In this document: in pieces, positions 35,553 through 45,088 of the stretch
Position numbering within the stretch: the stretch's first letter is position 1
Layout of the letters: the number at the start of each line of letters is the position of its first letter
Origin: JBBQWZ01 sp038210135
Lineage (GTDB): Bacteria > Acidobacteriota > Terriglobia > Bryobacterales > Bryobacteraceae
Assembly: GCA_038210135.1 (NCBI GenBank)
Contig: JBBQWZ010000002.1
Span: 124,001-188,000, forward strand
Reading direction: 5' to 3'
DNA length: 64,000 bases
Notes under the pieces: model-generated
Databases searched by the model: none
What the model was told of the DNA's origin: nothing
What the model saw: only the letters and a program-made list of their open reading frames with translations
Made by a program: the position numbers and the translations under genes

Positions 35553-37250
35553 TCAACTCTTGTGCGATTCCTGATCTCGCAACGCGCGGCGCAGAACTTT
35601 GCCGACGCCGCTCTTGGGAAGCGAGGCCACGAAGACGATCTGGGAAGGAAGTTTGAACTTCGCGAGGCGTTCCTTGCAGTACGAAAGCAGCTCGTCCGCA
35701 GTGGCATTGACGCCGCTTTTCAGTACCACGAATGCCTTTACTTCTTCGCCGCGATAGGCGTGTGGAATGCCGATGACAGCGGCTTCGAGAACGGCGGGAT
35801 GCGTGAACAACACGTCTTCGACCTCGTTCGGAAAGACCTTGAGGCCGCTGACGATAATCATGTCCTTCTTGCGCTGGACGATATAGAAGAAGCCGTCCTC
35901 ATCCATGCGGGCGACGTCGCCGGTGTAGAGCCAGCCATCGCGGAGGGCGTAGGCGGTCTCCTCGGGCCGGTTCCAATAGCCCTTCATGATTTGCGGACCG
36001 CGCACGCACAGCTCACCTTCCTGGCCGATTGGAATTTCGATCAAGCCTGTTTCGATATCGACGATCTTGATGTCGGTCGAGGGCATCGGCAGGCCGACAC
36101 TGCCGGGCTTGCGTTTCGCGAGCACGGGCGTCGAATGGGTGGTCGGCGAGGCTTCGGTGAGCCCGTATCCTTCGCTGATGGTGGCTCCGCTCATCTGCTC
36201 GAACTGTTCAAGGACCTCGAGCGGCAGCGGGGCGGAACCGCTGTTGAAGGTCTTCACTTCTTCCAGGCCGCAGGTCTTCGCGTCGGGGTGATTGAGGAGC
36301 GAGATGTAGAGCGTAGGCACGCCGGGGAAATAGGACGGCTTGTACTTGCGGAAATTGTCGAGCAGCCCTTCGATGTCGAACTTCGGAACGAGGATCTGCA
36401 TAGTGCCGTTCCAGCACGAAAGCATCATGCAGACGGAGAGCGCGTAGATGTGGAAATACGGGATCACCACGATCATCCGCTCCTCGCCTTTACGCGTAAA
36501 GTAGCCGCCCCAGAGGCTCACCTGGATGACGTTGGCATAGAGGCTTTGGTGCGTCAGCATCGCGCCTTTGGAGACGCCGGTAGTGCCGCCGGTGTACTGC
36601 AGGACGGCCACGTCGTTCGCGGCATCGATCTCGACGCGCGGCAGCTTCAGCTCTCGGACATCGCGGATCAGGGAGGTGTAGGAAAGCGTTCCGGCGATGG
36701 CGGGCGCGGCAGCGTGCTCGGAACTGTACTCGGCGAGGGCGGTAATGATGACGGTTTCGATGGCAGTCCGCGGCTGGATGTCGAGGATCATCGCGGCGTT
36801 GGTGTCGAGCGTAATCATGGCGCGGATGCCGGCATCCTTGGCCTGATTCTCGACTTCACGCGCCGTGTAGCCAGGGTTGAAATTCGCGCAGATGGCGCCG
36901 AGGCGCATCAGTGCGAAGAAGGCGATCATGTACTGCGGCGAATTCGGAAGCATGATGCCGACGCGGTCGCCCTGGACGATTCCGATGCCGTGGAGCACCG
37001 AAGCGAGGCAGTCGGCTTGGGTCTTGAGTTCGGAGAACGTGAGCTCGGCGCCGAGGAAAGCAGTGGCGGTCTTGTGGCGGTATTGGCTGGCTGCGTTGGT
37101 GAGTAGATGATAGAGCGAGCGCTGCGGAAGCGTGGTGGTGGGCGGAACCCAGGGGTCGTATTGCTGGAGCCAAGGCTTCGAGGCGTATGGGCTTTCCGGC
37201 GTATCGGCGTTCGGTTTGCTGGATGGGTTGGGAGTGGCGCTGGCGCTCAT
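35553..37250 (-). CDS. fadD: Long-chain acyl-CoA synthetase (FadD-type AMP-forming ligase)
   Basis: This 565-residue adenylate-forming enzyme activates fatty acids to acyl-CoA for the neighbouring beta-oxidation protein. The AMP-binding motif YTGGTTGVSKGAMLTH, the EGYGLTEASP segment, the hinge LYTGDVARMDEDGFFYIVQR, and the C-terminal lysine region KSGVGKVLRRALRD are all present. The protein lacks any signal and is expected to be cytoplasmic or membrane-associated. It is followed by the fadB-like gene, making a small beta-oxidation unit. No acyl-CoA dehydrogenase or thiolase is in the window. Confidence 0.93.
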   Translation of the reverse strand: MSASATPNPSSKPNADTPESPYASKPWLQQYDPWVPPTTTLPQRSLYHLLTNAASQYRHKTATAFLGAELTFSELKTQADCLASVLHGIGIVQGDRVGIMLPNSPQYMIAFFALMRLGAICANFNPGYTAREVENQAKDAGIRAMITLDTNAAMILDIQPRTAIETVIITALAEYSSEHAAAPAIAGTLSYTSLIRDVRELKLPRVEIDAANDVAVLQYTGGTTGVSKGAMLTHQSLYANVIQVSLWGGYFTRKGEERMIVVIPYFHIYALSVCMMLSCWNGTMQILVPKFDIEGLLDNFRKYKPSYFPGVPTLYISLLNHPDAKTCGLEEVKTFNSGSAPLPLEVLEQFEQMSGATISEGYGLTEASPTTHSTPVLAKRKPGSVGLPMPSTDIKIVDIETGLIEIPIGQEGELCVRGPQIMKGYWNRPEETAYALRDGWLYTGDVARMDEDGFFYIVQRKKDMIIVSGLKVFPNEVEDVLFTHPAVLEAAVIGIPHAYRGEEVKAFVVLKSGVNATADELLSYCKERLAKFKLPSQIVFVASLPKSGVGKVLRRALRDQESHKS

Positions 37251-37409
37251 TTGGCAGGTTCTTCGCGGAACGGCTTCGAACTCGTGATTATACGACGCAG
37301 ATCCGCAGCGATTGCGGGACGTTGATTAGGAGTCCACAGCATGCGGATCTGATGGAAGGCTGGCAGACGCCGTGCGCGCGATTCGTTTCCAGAACCGGCT
37401 GGTGGCGGC

Positions 37410-38183
37410 TTAGGATTCGGGGATTAGTGCGATGGCGCGGCACCAGCCGGCGCTCGCTCCCTTGATCTTCACGGGCAAACACGATACGAAGAAGCCATGC
37501 GGGGCGGGCAGCGCATCGAGATTCGCTAGCTTCTCGATCTGGCAATATTCGCTAGTGATTCCGGCGAAATGGGCGGGCCAGATGTAGCGTCCGTCGCCGG
37601 TTCGTTTGTAGTCGGCGACCATGGCGGAGAAGGGGCGATCGAGCGTGTAGGCGTCAATGCCGATGACGCGAACGCCCTGCTCGACCAGCCATAGAGTGGC
37701 TTCGCGGCCTAGCCCTGGCTGCTCGAAGTAGGCCGGGGTTCCGATGCGCTTGTCGGCTCCGGTTTGCAGTAGGACAATGTCGAGCGGCTGCAATTCGCAT
37801 TCGATGCGTTCCAGCTGCCGGCTGATATCGCGCGCCGTTATCTCGTCTCCGTTGGCTTTGTCTCGCACATCAATGACGACACCTGGCGCGAAACACCATT
37901 CGAGTGGGACTTCATCGATCGTGCGCGCGGGCCTGCCACCGGATTCCGCACCGTAATGATAGGGCGCGTCCACGTGCGTGCCGGTGTGGGTGATCGCATT
38001 GATCTGCTCGACAGCCCAGCCCTTTCCGCCGGAGTAGACAAGGTCCTCCGGCTTGATGCCGAAGGCACTACTCATTTGGGCGAGCCCTTCGGCATCGTGT
38101 TTCACATAGTGGATCTGCGCGGGCACGGGCTCGCTGACGGCCATGTGTTCAAGGGGGACGCTGAGATCGATCAGGCGGAACAT
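37410..38183 (-). CDS. Cyclase-family hydrolase (kynurenine formamidase-like)
   Basis: This 257-residue protein belongs to the metal-dependent cyclase family typified by bacterial arylformamidase. The signature HTGTHVDAPYHYG (residues about 66-78) carries the zinc ligands, and DLSVPLEHM is the family N-terminus. Family members hydrolyse formamides, isatin and related compounds, so the substrate here is open. It is codirectional with fadD but 159 bases upstream, a gap in which I see no gene. Confidence 0.88.
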   Translation of the reverse strand: MFRLIDLSVPLEHMAVSEPVPAQIHYVKHDAEGLAQMSSAFGIKPEDLVYSGGKGWAVEQINAITHTGTHVDAPYHYGAESGGRPARTIDEVPLEWCFAPGVVIDVRDKANGDEITARDISRQLERIECELQPLDIVLLQTGADKRIGTPAYFEQPGLGREATLWLVEQGVRVIGIDAYTLDRPFSAMVADYKRTGDGRYIWPAHFAGITSEYCQIEKLANLDALPAPHGFFVSCLPVKIKGASAGWCRAIALIPES

Positions 38184-38226
38184 GCAGGGGAATTGTAGCG
38201 TGCCGCCAAGGTCTTCGCGAACGCCT

Positions 38227-38232
38227 TATAAT
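38227..38232 (+). promoter_or_regulatory. Perfect -10 box (TATAAT) immediately upstream of the sialidase-like gene
   Basis: TATAAT ends seven bases before the GTG at 38239, so transcription would start at or next to the start codon. No -35 match at 16-18 bases and no ribosome site are visible. A leaderless transcript is likely. Confidence 0.5.
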
Positions 38233-38238
38233 CGCGGG

Positions 38239-39414
38239 GTGAAGTTACTTGCCCTACTTGCGCTATCGACGGCGTGCGCTTCCGCGGAAGAGCCTTTCTT
38301 TAAATCGGAACTGATCTTCCCGCTCGAGAAGTGGCACAACCACGCTTCCTGCATTGTGGAATTGCCGAACCGCGACCTGTTTGTGGTTTGGTTCCACGGA
38401 TCCGGTGAACGAAAAGCAGACGACGTCAAGGTGGAAGGTGCGCGGCTGGCGAAGGGGCGTGAGCGCTGGAGTCCGCGTTATGACGTGGCAGACACGCCGG
38501 GTTTCCCGGATACGAATCCGACGATGTTCCTCGATAACGAGAAACGGCTATGGCTGCTGTGGCCGGTGATCATGGCGAACGAGTGGCACACGGCGCTGAT
38601 GAAGTACAAGATTTCGACGGACTACTCGAAGCCCGGCGCGCCGGCATGGTCGGAGAACGACACGCTGCTGTTCATTCCACGGAATTTCGAAGAGAGCGCG
38701 AAGCGGCAAATGCAAGGGATGAAATATTCGGAAAAATATGGGAAATACCTGCAGGAGAAAGTCAGCGACAAATACTTCTCGCGCATGGGATGGATGACGC
38801 GCGCGCATCCATTGCAATTGGCGAGTGGACGGATTTTGGTGCCGCTGTATTCGGACGGCTACTCGTTTTCACTGGTCGCGATGTCGGACGACAAAGGGAA
38901 GACGTGGCAGACGAGCGAGCCGCTGGTAGGGGGCGGCAACATTCAGCCTTCGATCGTGCAAAAGAAAGACGGGACGTTGGTGGCGTACATGCGGGATAAC
39001 GGTCCGCCGCCGAAGCGGGTCCACATGGCGACGTCGAAGGACGATGGCGTTACGTGGTCGAAGGTGGTGGATTCGGAGGTGCCGAATCCAGGGTCGGGCA
39101 TGGAGACGATTGTGTTGCGCGACGGGAAGTGGGCGATGATCTTCAACGACCTCGAGAAGGGGCGGCATTCGCTCGCGGTCGCGATTTCGGATGACGAAGG
39201 CGTGACGTGGAAGTGGAAGCGGCACGTCGAGCGCGACGATCGCGCGGAGAAGCCGAGTTCGTTCCACTATCCGTCGATCATCCAGGCGCAGGACGGATCG
39301 CTGCATGCGTCGTATTCGTTTTTCCAGAATCATCTGCCGGAAGGCGCAGACCGGAAATCGATCAAGCATGCGCACTTCAATTTGGATTGGGTGCTGGCGG
39401 GGGATCCGAAGTAA
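38239..39414 (+). CDS. Exported sialidase-like BNR-repeat protein
   Basis: This 391-residue protein starts at GTG with a short signal peptide (KLLALLALSTACASA) and folds as a six-bladed sialidase-type propeller. Three Asp-box repeats are clear: SDDKGKTW, SKDDGVTW and SDDEGVTW. The family includes exo-alpha-sialidases and many glycan-binding or glycan-cleaving relatives. The N-terminal region lacks an obvious RIP motif of classical sialidases, so activity on sialic acid is not assured. Its wobble positions are G-rich, unlike the C-rich hydrogenase genes. Confidence 0.85.
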   Translation: MKLLALLALSTACASAEEPFFKSELIFPLEKWHNHASCIVELPNRDLFVVWFHGSGERKADDVKVEGARLAKGRERWSPRYDVADTPGFPDTNPTMFLDNEKRLWLLWPVIMANEWHTALMKYKISTDYSKPGAPAWSENDTLLFIPRNFEESAKRQMQGMKYSEKYGKYLQEKVSDKYFSRMGWMTRAHPLQLASGRILVPLYSDGYSFSLVAMSDDKGKTWQTSEPLVGGGNIQPSIVQKKDGTLVAYMRDNGPPPKRVHMATSKDDGVTWSKVVDSEVPNPGSGMETIVLRDGKWAMIFNDLEKGRHSLAVAISDDEGVTWKWKRHVERDDRAEKPSSFHYPSIIQAQDGSLHASYSFFQNHLPEGADRKSIKHAHFNLDWVLAGDPK

Positions 39415-39425
39415 GGCGCGGCCGT

Positions 39426-39581
39426 GGTCCGCTTCCTAACGGTCGCGGTTCGGTGCTGCGGCACGCGGGTCCGCTTCCTAACGGTCGCGGTTCGGTGCTG
39501 CGGCACGCGGGTCCGTCGCTGACGGTCGCGGTTCGGTGCTTTAGCATGCGGGTCCCCTCGCTGACGCTCAGGGTTCAAGCC
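39426..39581. repeat. Dispersed intergenic repeat, three 42-bp units plus a divergent unit
   Basis: In this copy the family is in reverse orientation. Two units of exactly 42 bases with GGTCCGCTTCCTAACGGTCG are followed by a third with GTCGCTGACGGTCGCGG, then by a unit CCCCTCGCTGACGCTCAGGG. The last matches the form seen at 27706. The stretch lies between the sialidase-like gene and the ABC operon. Confidence 0.85.
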
Positions 39582-39610
39582 ACCGGGGAAGCTCCGGACG
39601 CTAGTGCTCC

Positions 39611-39708
39611 GACCGGCAATCAATGTCCCCGGGCTGACGCCCGGGGTTCTAACCCCGCCGGTTACGGCGGGGTTAGTTTCGATCCGAATCACGCCGTCAG
39701 AGAACTAG
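39611..39708. repeat. Double-hairpin REP-like element, copy B
   Basis: This is the inverted counterpart of the element at 7261-7358. Its hairpins are CCCCGGGC-TGAC-GCCCGGGG and AACCCCGCCGGT-TA-CGGCGGGGTT. Its right end reaches into the last codons of the ABC permease gene and supplies that gene's TAG stop at 39705-39707. Confidence 0.75.
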
Positions 39709-40871
39709 TCTAGTTTCTTGTGGAAACGCAGGACGCTCACGGTCAGGATGGTGACTCCGAATGTCGCGAGCGCGGCCATTTGCGGCCATAGTGTTTCGAT
39801 ACCGGCTCCCTTGAGGAAGATGGCGCGGACGATCTCGACGAAGTAGCGGACCGGATTCAGATAGGTGAAGTACTGCGCAACGACCGGCATGTTCCGTATC
39901 GGAAACGTGAAACCGCTGAGCAGGAAGAACGGCATAAAAAACAGAAACGTAGACATCATCGCCTGCTGCTGCGTGCGAGAGACGGTGGAGACGAAGAGTC
40001 CCGCGCCGAGGGTCGTTAGCAGAAACAGTCCGGCGCAGACCAGAAGGAGAAAGAAGTTCCCGCGGAACGGCACGTGAAAAATCAGGAGCGCGGCGGCTAC
40101 CACTAAGAGCGTGTCGAAGTATCCGATCAGCGCGAACGGAATGGTTTTGCCGAGGATCAGCTCGATGGGTTTGATGGGCGTGACCATGAGCTGCTCCATC
40201 GTTCCGATTTCTTTTTCGCGGACGATCGCCATGGCCGTAAGCGAGAGCGTGACCAGCGTGATGATGTTCACGATGACGCCGGGAATGAAGTAATTCCGGC
40301 TGCGGAGATCGGCGTTGAACCACACGCGGGAACGCACGGAGAGCTGGGGAATAGCGGCGTGGACGGGCGCGCCGGCTTGCATCGTTCGAGCGATCAGCTT
40401 GACGCGTTGCTGATCCTGGAGCATTTCGACGGAAAATCGAGCGATGGTCTGGCCGGCGTAAGCGGTAACGATCGAGGCGGTGTTCGAGTTGGTTCCGTCG
40501 ACCAGAACCTGGACTTCGGTCTCACGGCCGCGCTGCAAATCGCGGCCGAAGCCCGGCAGCAAGCGGACCACACCTTCGACCTTACCGCGATCCATCAGGT
40601 CGGCGAGTTCGGAATCGTTGGTGGGATTGGCAATGACCTTGAAGCGGCCGGAACCTTCGAAGGCGGCCCGCAGTTCGCGGCTCTGCTGGGTGCGGTCGGA
40701 ATCCATCCAGGCAATGCGGGCTTGCTCGACGTCGAGATTCACGGCGAAGCCGAAGATCATCAGCTGAATGATCGGTGGCGCCAGAAGCATGCCGCGCATA
40801 CGAGGTTCGCGCAAAGCTTGCCGTAATTCCTTGCGGACGATGACGAGGATGCGTTCGATCGAAGGTGACAT
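39705..40871 (-). CDS. ABC-2 type transporter permease (YbhR-like)
   Basis: This 388-residue inner-membrane permease has one N-terminal helix (MLLAPPIIQLMIFGFAVNL), a large periplasmic domain and five further helices near the C-terminus, the layout of the ABC-2/DrrB-YhbS group. The segment IVREKEIGTMEQLMVTPIKP is the conserved ABC-2 coupling signature. It is the last gene of a seven-gene exporter operon and starts directly after the stop of the sister permease. Its stop codon lies in a repeat element. Confidence 0.92.
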   Translation of the reverse strand: MSPSIERILVIVRKELRQALREPRMRGMLLAPPIIQLMIFGFAVNLDVEQARIAWMDSDRTQQSRELRAAFEGSGRFKVIANPTNDSELADLMDRGKVEGVVRLLPGFGRDLQRGRETEVQVLVDGTNSNTASIVTAYAGQTIARFSVEMLQDQQRVKLIARTMQAGAPVHAAIPQLSVRSRVWFNADLRSRNYFIPGVIVNIITLVTLSLTAMAIVREKEIGTMEQLMVTPIKPIELILGKTIPFALIGYFDTLLVVAAALLIFHVPFRGNFFLLLVCAGLFLLTTLGAGLFVSTVSRTQQQAMMSTFLFFMPFFLLSGFTFPIRNMPVVAQYFTYLNPVRYFVEIVRAIFLKGAGIETLWPQMAALATFGVTILTVSVLRFHKKLD

Positions 40872-42005
40872 TTAGGCGATTTTCTGACGCATTTTTCGCG
40901 TCGCGGCCACGAATACCAAGGCTCCATAGACGAAGAGCAAGACCAATTCAAACCACAGCAGTCGCAGTCCGATGCCCTTCAGGAAGATGCCTTTGATGGC
41001 GGTGATGAAATAGCGGGCGGGCACCATGTAGGAAATGATCTGAATCGGGATCGGCATATTTTCGGTCGAGTACATGAAGCCGGACAGCAGGAATGCCGGC
41101 AGGAACGAGGTGAGTGTTCCGAGTTGGTAGGCAACCAATTGGTTGCGCGTGACGGCGGAGAGGAAGACGCCCCAACAGAGTGCGCCGAAGAGAAATACGA
41201 AGCAGGTAAAGAGCAGAAGGAACGTGTTTCCGCGCATCGGAACTTCGAAGACGAAAATGCCGATCAGGAGGCAGATGGCCATGTCGATAATGCCAACCAG
41301 GAAGAACGCCGACAGCTTTCCGAGTACGATTTCCGCGGGGCGGGCCGGTGTCGAGAGAAGCTGCTCCATGGTTCCGTTTTCCCACTCGCGTGCGATGGTT
41401 AGCGACGTAAGCAACGCGGCGATGATCATGATGATGACGGCGATGAGGCCGGGCACGATGTAGTTCCGCGATTTGAGATCGGTGTTGTACCAGACGCGGA
41501 CCCGGGCATCGACGGGAGGAGAAAGGCGGCCCGCGCCTTTCTGGATTTGTGCGGTTGAGCGGAGGTTCAACGAGTACGCGCGGGTGAGAGATTCGACGTA
41601 GCTCTGCGCGATGGAGGCGGTGTTGGAATCGCTGCCGTCGAGCAGGACCTGCACTTGAGCCTCGCGCCCCGCTATGAGATCGGCGCCGAATCGCTGCGGA
41701 ATAACGACGGCGGCGAGACAGCGCGAGCGGTCGATACATTTTTCAATTTCAGCGTAGTTGCTTGCGTAGCCGAGAACGGAGAAATACCGCGAACCGGTGA
41801 ATTGCTGAAGCAATTCGCGACTTTGCGGAGTCTGATCGCGATCGAGAACCAGTGTCGTGATGCGATCGACATCGAGGCTAAGCGCGTAGCCAAAGAGCAC
41901 CAGCATTACCAACGGGAGCGCAAGGGCCAGGGCGAGGCTCCGCGAATCCCGCACGATGTGCAGAAGTTCCTTGCGAGCGATCGCGCGTAAGCGGATCCAG
42001 TTCAT
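40872..42005 (-). CDS. ABC-2 type transporter permease (YbhS-like)
   Basis: This 377-residue sister permease has the same layout, with LALALALPLVMLVLFGYALS as its first helix and the coupling signature REWENGTMEQLLSTPARP. The two permeases probably form a heterodimer in the inner membrane. Its start overlaps the end of the upstream ATPase gene by four bases. Confidence 0.92.
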   Translation of the reverse strand: MNWIRLRAIARKELLHIVRDSRSLALALALPLVMLVLFGYALSLDVDRITTLVLDRDQTPQSRELLQQFTGSRYFSVLGYASNYAEIEKCIDRSRCLAAVVIPQRFGADLIAGREAQVQVLLDGSDSNTASIAQSYVESLTRAYSLNLRSTAQIQKGAGRLSPPVDARVRVWYNTDLKSRNYIVPGLIAVIIMIIAALLTSLTIAREWENGTMEQLLSTPARPAEIVLGKLSAFFLVGIIDMAICLLIGIFVFEVPMRGNTFLLLFTCFVFLFGALCWGVFLSAVTRNQLVAYQLGTLTSFLPAFLLSGFMYSTENMPIPIQIISYMVPARYFITAIKGIFLKGIGLRLLWFELVLLFVYGALVFVAATRKMRQKIA

Positions 42006-42976
42006 TTTGTTGCCGTCGCTTCCTTGATGGCTTTGTCTTCCCGCTCGATCAGCGCCACGAACACGTCTTCCATGGAGGGCTCGATGCGGTGGACGTCGAG
42101 GACCTCGACATTCGCTCGCGCGAGGGCGGACCGAACGGTGTTTTCGCCGGCCGTTGCATCCTCCACGACGACATGCAGGCCGCCTCCGAAGACGGCGGTA
42201 TCGAGAATTCCAGGAACGTTCTCAAGAGCCGTCATGGCGTCGCGCAAGTCGGAAGATTCGACGTACAGCAGATGGTGATCGGAGAGCGATTGCTTCAGTT
42301 CGGCGGGTGTTCCGAGAGCAATCATTTTGCCGTGGTACATGAGGGCGATTCGGTTACAGTATTCGGCCTCGTCCATGTAGTGGGTGGATACAAAAATCGT
42401 ATGGCCCATGGCGGAGAGTGAATAGATGAGCTCCCAGAAGCGCCGCCGTGCAATGGGGTCTACGCCGGATGTCGGCTCATCGAGGAACAGGATCGGCGGC
42501 TGATGCAGAATGGCGCAGCCGAGGGCGAGGCGCTGTTTCCAACCTCCGGCCAGCAGTGAGGTTTTGTCGTTGCGGCGGTCTTCGAGGGCCGCCATTTTCA
42601 GAACGTATTCTTTACGCTCGGCGCGCTGCGCGTGTGGAACTCCATAGATGCCGGTGAAGAAGTCGATATTCTCTTCGACGGTGAGGTCGTCGTAGAGAGA
42701 AAACTTCTGCGACATGTAGCCGATGTGCTGTTTGATGTTTTCGGATTGGGTGCGGACATCGAAACCGCCGACTCTGGCGTCGCCGCTGGTGGGTTCCAGC
42801 AATCCGCAGAGGATTCGGATGGTGGTGGATTTTCCGGCGCCATTGGGTCCGAGGAAGCCGAAGATTTCGCCGCGCGCGACTTCGAGATTCACGCGATCGA
42901 CGGCCACAAAATCGCCGAAGCGTTTGGTGAGGTCGCGGATTTCGACGGCGGGTCCACTGGCAGTGCTAAGCGGCAC
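42002..42976 (-). CDS. ABC transporter ATP-binding protein (second half of a YbhF-like pair)
   Basis: This ATPase of about 324 residues has Walker A GPNGAGKST, Walker B ILFLDEPTSGVDP and the switch His in IFVSTHYMDEAE. Its signature motif is LLAGGWKQRLALG, a deviation from LSGGQ. I choose the GTG at 42976, whose reading overlaps the stop of the upstream ATPase gene; a further-upstream start lies inside that gene. In E. coli YbhF the two ATPase halves are one polypeptide, while here they are separate genes. Confidence 0.92.
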   Translation of the reverse strand: MPLSTASGPAVEIRDLTKRFGDFVAVDRVNLEVARGEIFGFLGPNGAGKSTTIRILCGLLEPTSGDARVGGFDVRTQSENIKQHIGYMSQKFSLYDDLTVEENIDFFTGIYGVPHAQRAERKEYVLKMAALEDRRNDKTSLLAGGWKQRLALGCAILHQPPILFLDEPTSGVDPIARRRFWELIYSLSAMGHTIFVSTHYMDEAEYCNRIALMYHGKMIALGTPAELKQSLSDHHLLYVESSDLRDAMTALENVPGILDTAVFGGGLHVVVEDATAGENTVRSALARANVEVLDVHRIEPSMEDVFVALIEREDKAIKEATATK

Positions 42977-43901
42977 GGGGAAGCTCCTGCTTGCTAACGA
43001 GGGCGATGAACACATCCTCGAGCGAAGGCGTCATCGGAGTGAACTCCGCGGGGGCGGGCATGGAGGCGCGAATGCTTTCGACTGGGGGCGCGCCGACGGA
43101 GAAGAAGACATGCAACGAGAGTCCGGAGGGCTCCGCGCTCAAGACGTCGGGGCGTGCGCGAAGAGCATCGCGAACCACGTGGAGGTCCGCGCTGGTGACC
43201 GCGTAGCAGGCCTCGGGAAGGCTGCGGCGCAGGCGTTGCGGCGCATCGCATTGGATCAATTTTCCGCGATGCATCAGGCCGACGCGATTGCAGCGTTCGG
43301 CTTCATCGAGGTAGGCGGTGGTCACGAAAACGGTGAGTCCGTCTTTGACGAGCTGATAGAGGATGGCCCAGAAGTCGCGCCGAGAAACCGGATCGACTCC
43401 GTTGGTAGGTTCGTCGAGGAAGAGGATTTGCGGATGGTGCAGCAGAGTGCACATCAGCGCGAGTTTCTGTTTCATGCCGCCGGAGAGCTTGCCGGCGGAA
43501 CGAGTGCGAAACGGCTCCATGCGGGTCATCCGCAGGAGTTCGGACATCAGCTTCTCGCGTTCGGCGCCGACGACGCCAAACAGGTCGGCGTAAAACGTCA
43601 TGTTCTCGTTGACGGTCAGGTCCGTATAGAGTCCGAAACGCTGCGCCATATAGCCGATGCGGTCGCGGACGGCCTCGACGTCTTTTGCAACGTCGTGGCC
43701 AGCGACGATCACCTGGCCCTCGGTCGGATCCATGAGGCCGCACAGCAGGCGAAGGGTCGTGGTTTTACCCGCGCCGTCAGGTCCGACGAGGCCGAAGATC
43801 TCGCCGCGCGGAATCGTAAGGTCGAGATGATCGACAGCGACGAGGTCGCCGAACTTCCGCGTGACGCCGCGGATTTCGATGATGGGCGCCGCAGAGGTCA
43901 C
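42966..43901 (-). CDS. ABC transporter ATP-binding protein (first half of a YbhF-like pair)
   Basis: This 311-residue ATPase has Walker A GPDGAGKTT, signature KLSGGMKQKLALM, Walker B ILFLDEPTNGVDP and the H-loop region replaced by VFVTTAYLDEAE, where the usual His is Ala. Loss of the switch His suggests a degenerate ATP site paired with a complete one in the partner subunit. The start overlaps the end of the membrane-fusion gene. Confidence 0.92.
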   Translation of the reverse strand: MTSAAPIIEIRGVTRKFGDLVAVDHLDLTIPRGEIFGLVGPDGAGKTTTLRLLCGLMDPTEGQVIVAGHDVAKDVEAVRDRIGYMAQRFGLYTDLTVNENMTFYADLFGVVGAEREKLMSELLRMTRMEPFRTRSAGKLSGGMKQKLALMCTLLHHPQILFLDEPTNGVDPVSRRDFWAILYQLVKDGLTVFVTTAYLDEAERCNRVGLMHRGKLIQCDAPQRLRRSLPEACYAVTSADLHVVRDALRARPDVLSAEPSGLSLHVFFSVGAPPVESIRASMPAPAEFTPMTPSLEDVFIALVSKQELPRAA

Positions 43902-45070
43902 AGTATAATCTCCCCGTCGACCGGCATGTTGCTCTTGAGTTCACGCTGCGGATTACCGACTTCGACTTTGATGCGGTAGACCAACTTCACGCGCTCTTCC
44001 TGGGTCTGGATTTGCTTCGGCGTGAACTCGGCTTCGGACGCGATGAAGGTGATGAGCCCCTGGTATTCTTTGCCGCTGCGCGAGTCGGTTTTTAGACGAA
44101 CCTTGCCGCCGATCTTGACGCGATCGAGATCTCGCTCGTTGATGTAGGCGCGGAGCCATGGATGCTCCACATCGCCGATCGTGACGACGGTCGCGCCGGC
44201 GGCAACGATTTCGCCAATTTCCGCGCTCTTCACCAGCACGACGCCGTCCACCGGGGAGTAGACTTCGGTGTCGGAGATCTGCGATTGGGTCATCGCCAGT
44301 TGCGCCTTACTGCGATCGATTTCCGCGCGGCGGGCTCCGAGTTCCTGCTCTTTGCGCTTCAAGTCCACGCGGTTTGCTTCGGCGAGTTTTAAGGAGGCGC
44401 GCGCCTGGTCCACTTGGGCGCGGGCGATGCTGATCTCCTCTTTGCGAGGTCCTTCTTTCACTAGATTAAAGCGTTGCTCAGTTTGCCTGAGGACAGCCTG
44501 CGCGCTCTGATATTTGGTGCGGGCCATGTCGTATTGCGAGGTCGAGATGTCCTCGTCCTTGTACAGTTTCTGGGCGCGTTCCCAGTCGAGGCGGTTCAAA
44601 TCGGCCTGGGTTCGTGCATCGGCAACGGCGGCCTGCGCCTGATCGACTTCCTGGGTTCGGGAGCCTGCGAGCAGTTCGCTGAGCCGGGCTTCGGCTTGCG
44701 CGAGCTGCGCCTTTTTTAAGTCGATATCGCCATCAATGGTGGCCTTTTGATATTGAATGCTGGTTCCGAGCGTGGTGAAGGCGTTTTCGGAGGCGGCGAC
44801 GCCAGCGGCATCGCGGTCCTTCTGGCTTTCGATTTGGCGATGTTCGATGCGGGCGATGAGCTGGCCTTTTTTGACGAAGTCGCCCTCGCGAACACTGAGA
44901 TCCATCAGTTTTCCTGACGCCTTGAACGAGATGTCCACCTGTGTCATTTCAAGATTGCCGGATACGAGAATCCGACCGTTCGCTTCCGCGGCTGCGGCGG
45001 TTCGCCAATACCAATATCCGCCCGCGCCGGCGGCCACGAGAAGGAGAAGAATGATGATTCGTTTTGCCAT
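43898..45070 (-). CDS. HlyD-family membrane fusion protein (YbhG-like)
   Basis: This 390-residue periplasmic adaptor links the ABC permeases to the outer-membrane channel. It has an N-terminal membrane anchor (RIIILLLLVAAGAGGYWYW), a split lipoyl domain (FKASGKLMDLSVREGDFVKKG and VYSPVDGVVLVKSAEIGEIV), a long coiled-coil hairpin of about 170 residues between them rich in Ala, Gln and Arg, and a C-terminal barrel. It is 18 bases downstream of tolC. Confidence 0.93.
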   Translation of the reverse strand: MAKRIIILLLLVAAGAGGYWYWRTAAAAEANGRILVSGNLEMTQVDISFKASGKLMDLSVREGDFVKKGQLIARIEHRQIESQKDRDAAGVAASENAFTTLGTSIQYQKATIDGDIDLKKAQLAQAEARLSELLAGSRTQEVDQAQAAVADARTQADLNRLDWERAQKLYKDEDISTSQYDMARTKYQSAQAVLRQTEQRFNLVKEGPRKEEISIARAQVDQARASLKLAEANRVDLKRKEQELGARRAEIDRSKAQLAMTQSQISDTEVYSPVDGVVLVKSAEIGEIVAAGATVVTIGDVEHPWLRAYINERDLDRVKIGGKVRLKTDSRSGKEYQGLITFIASEAEFTPKQIQTQEERVKLVYRIKVEVGNPQRELKSNMPVDGEIIL

Positions 45071-45088
45071 TTCGGTTTCCTGATGCGC

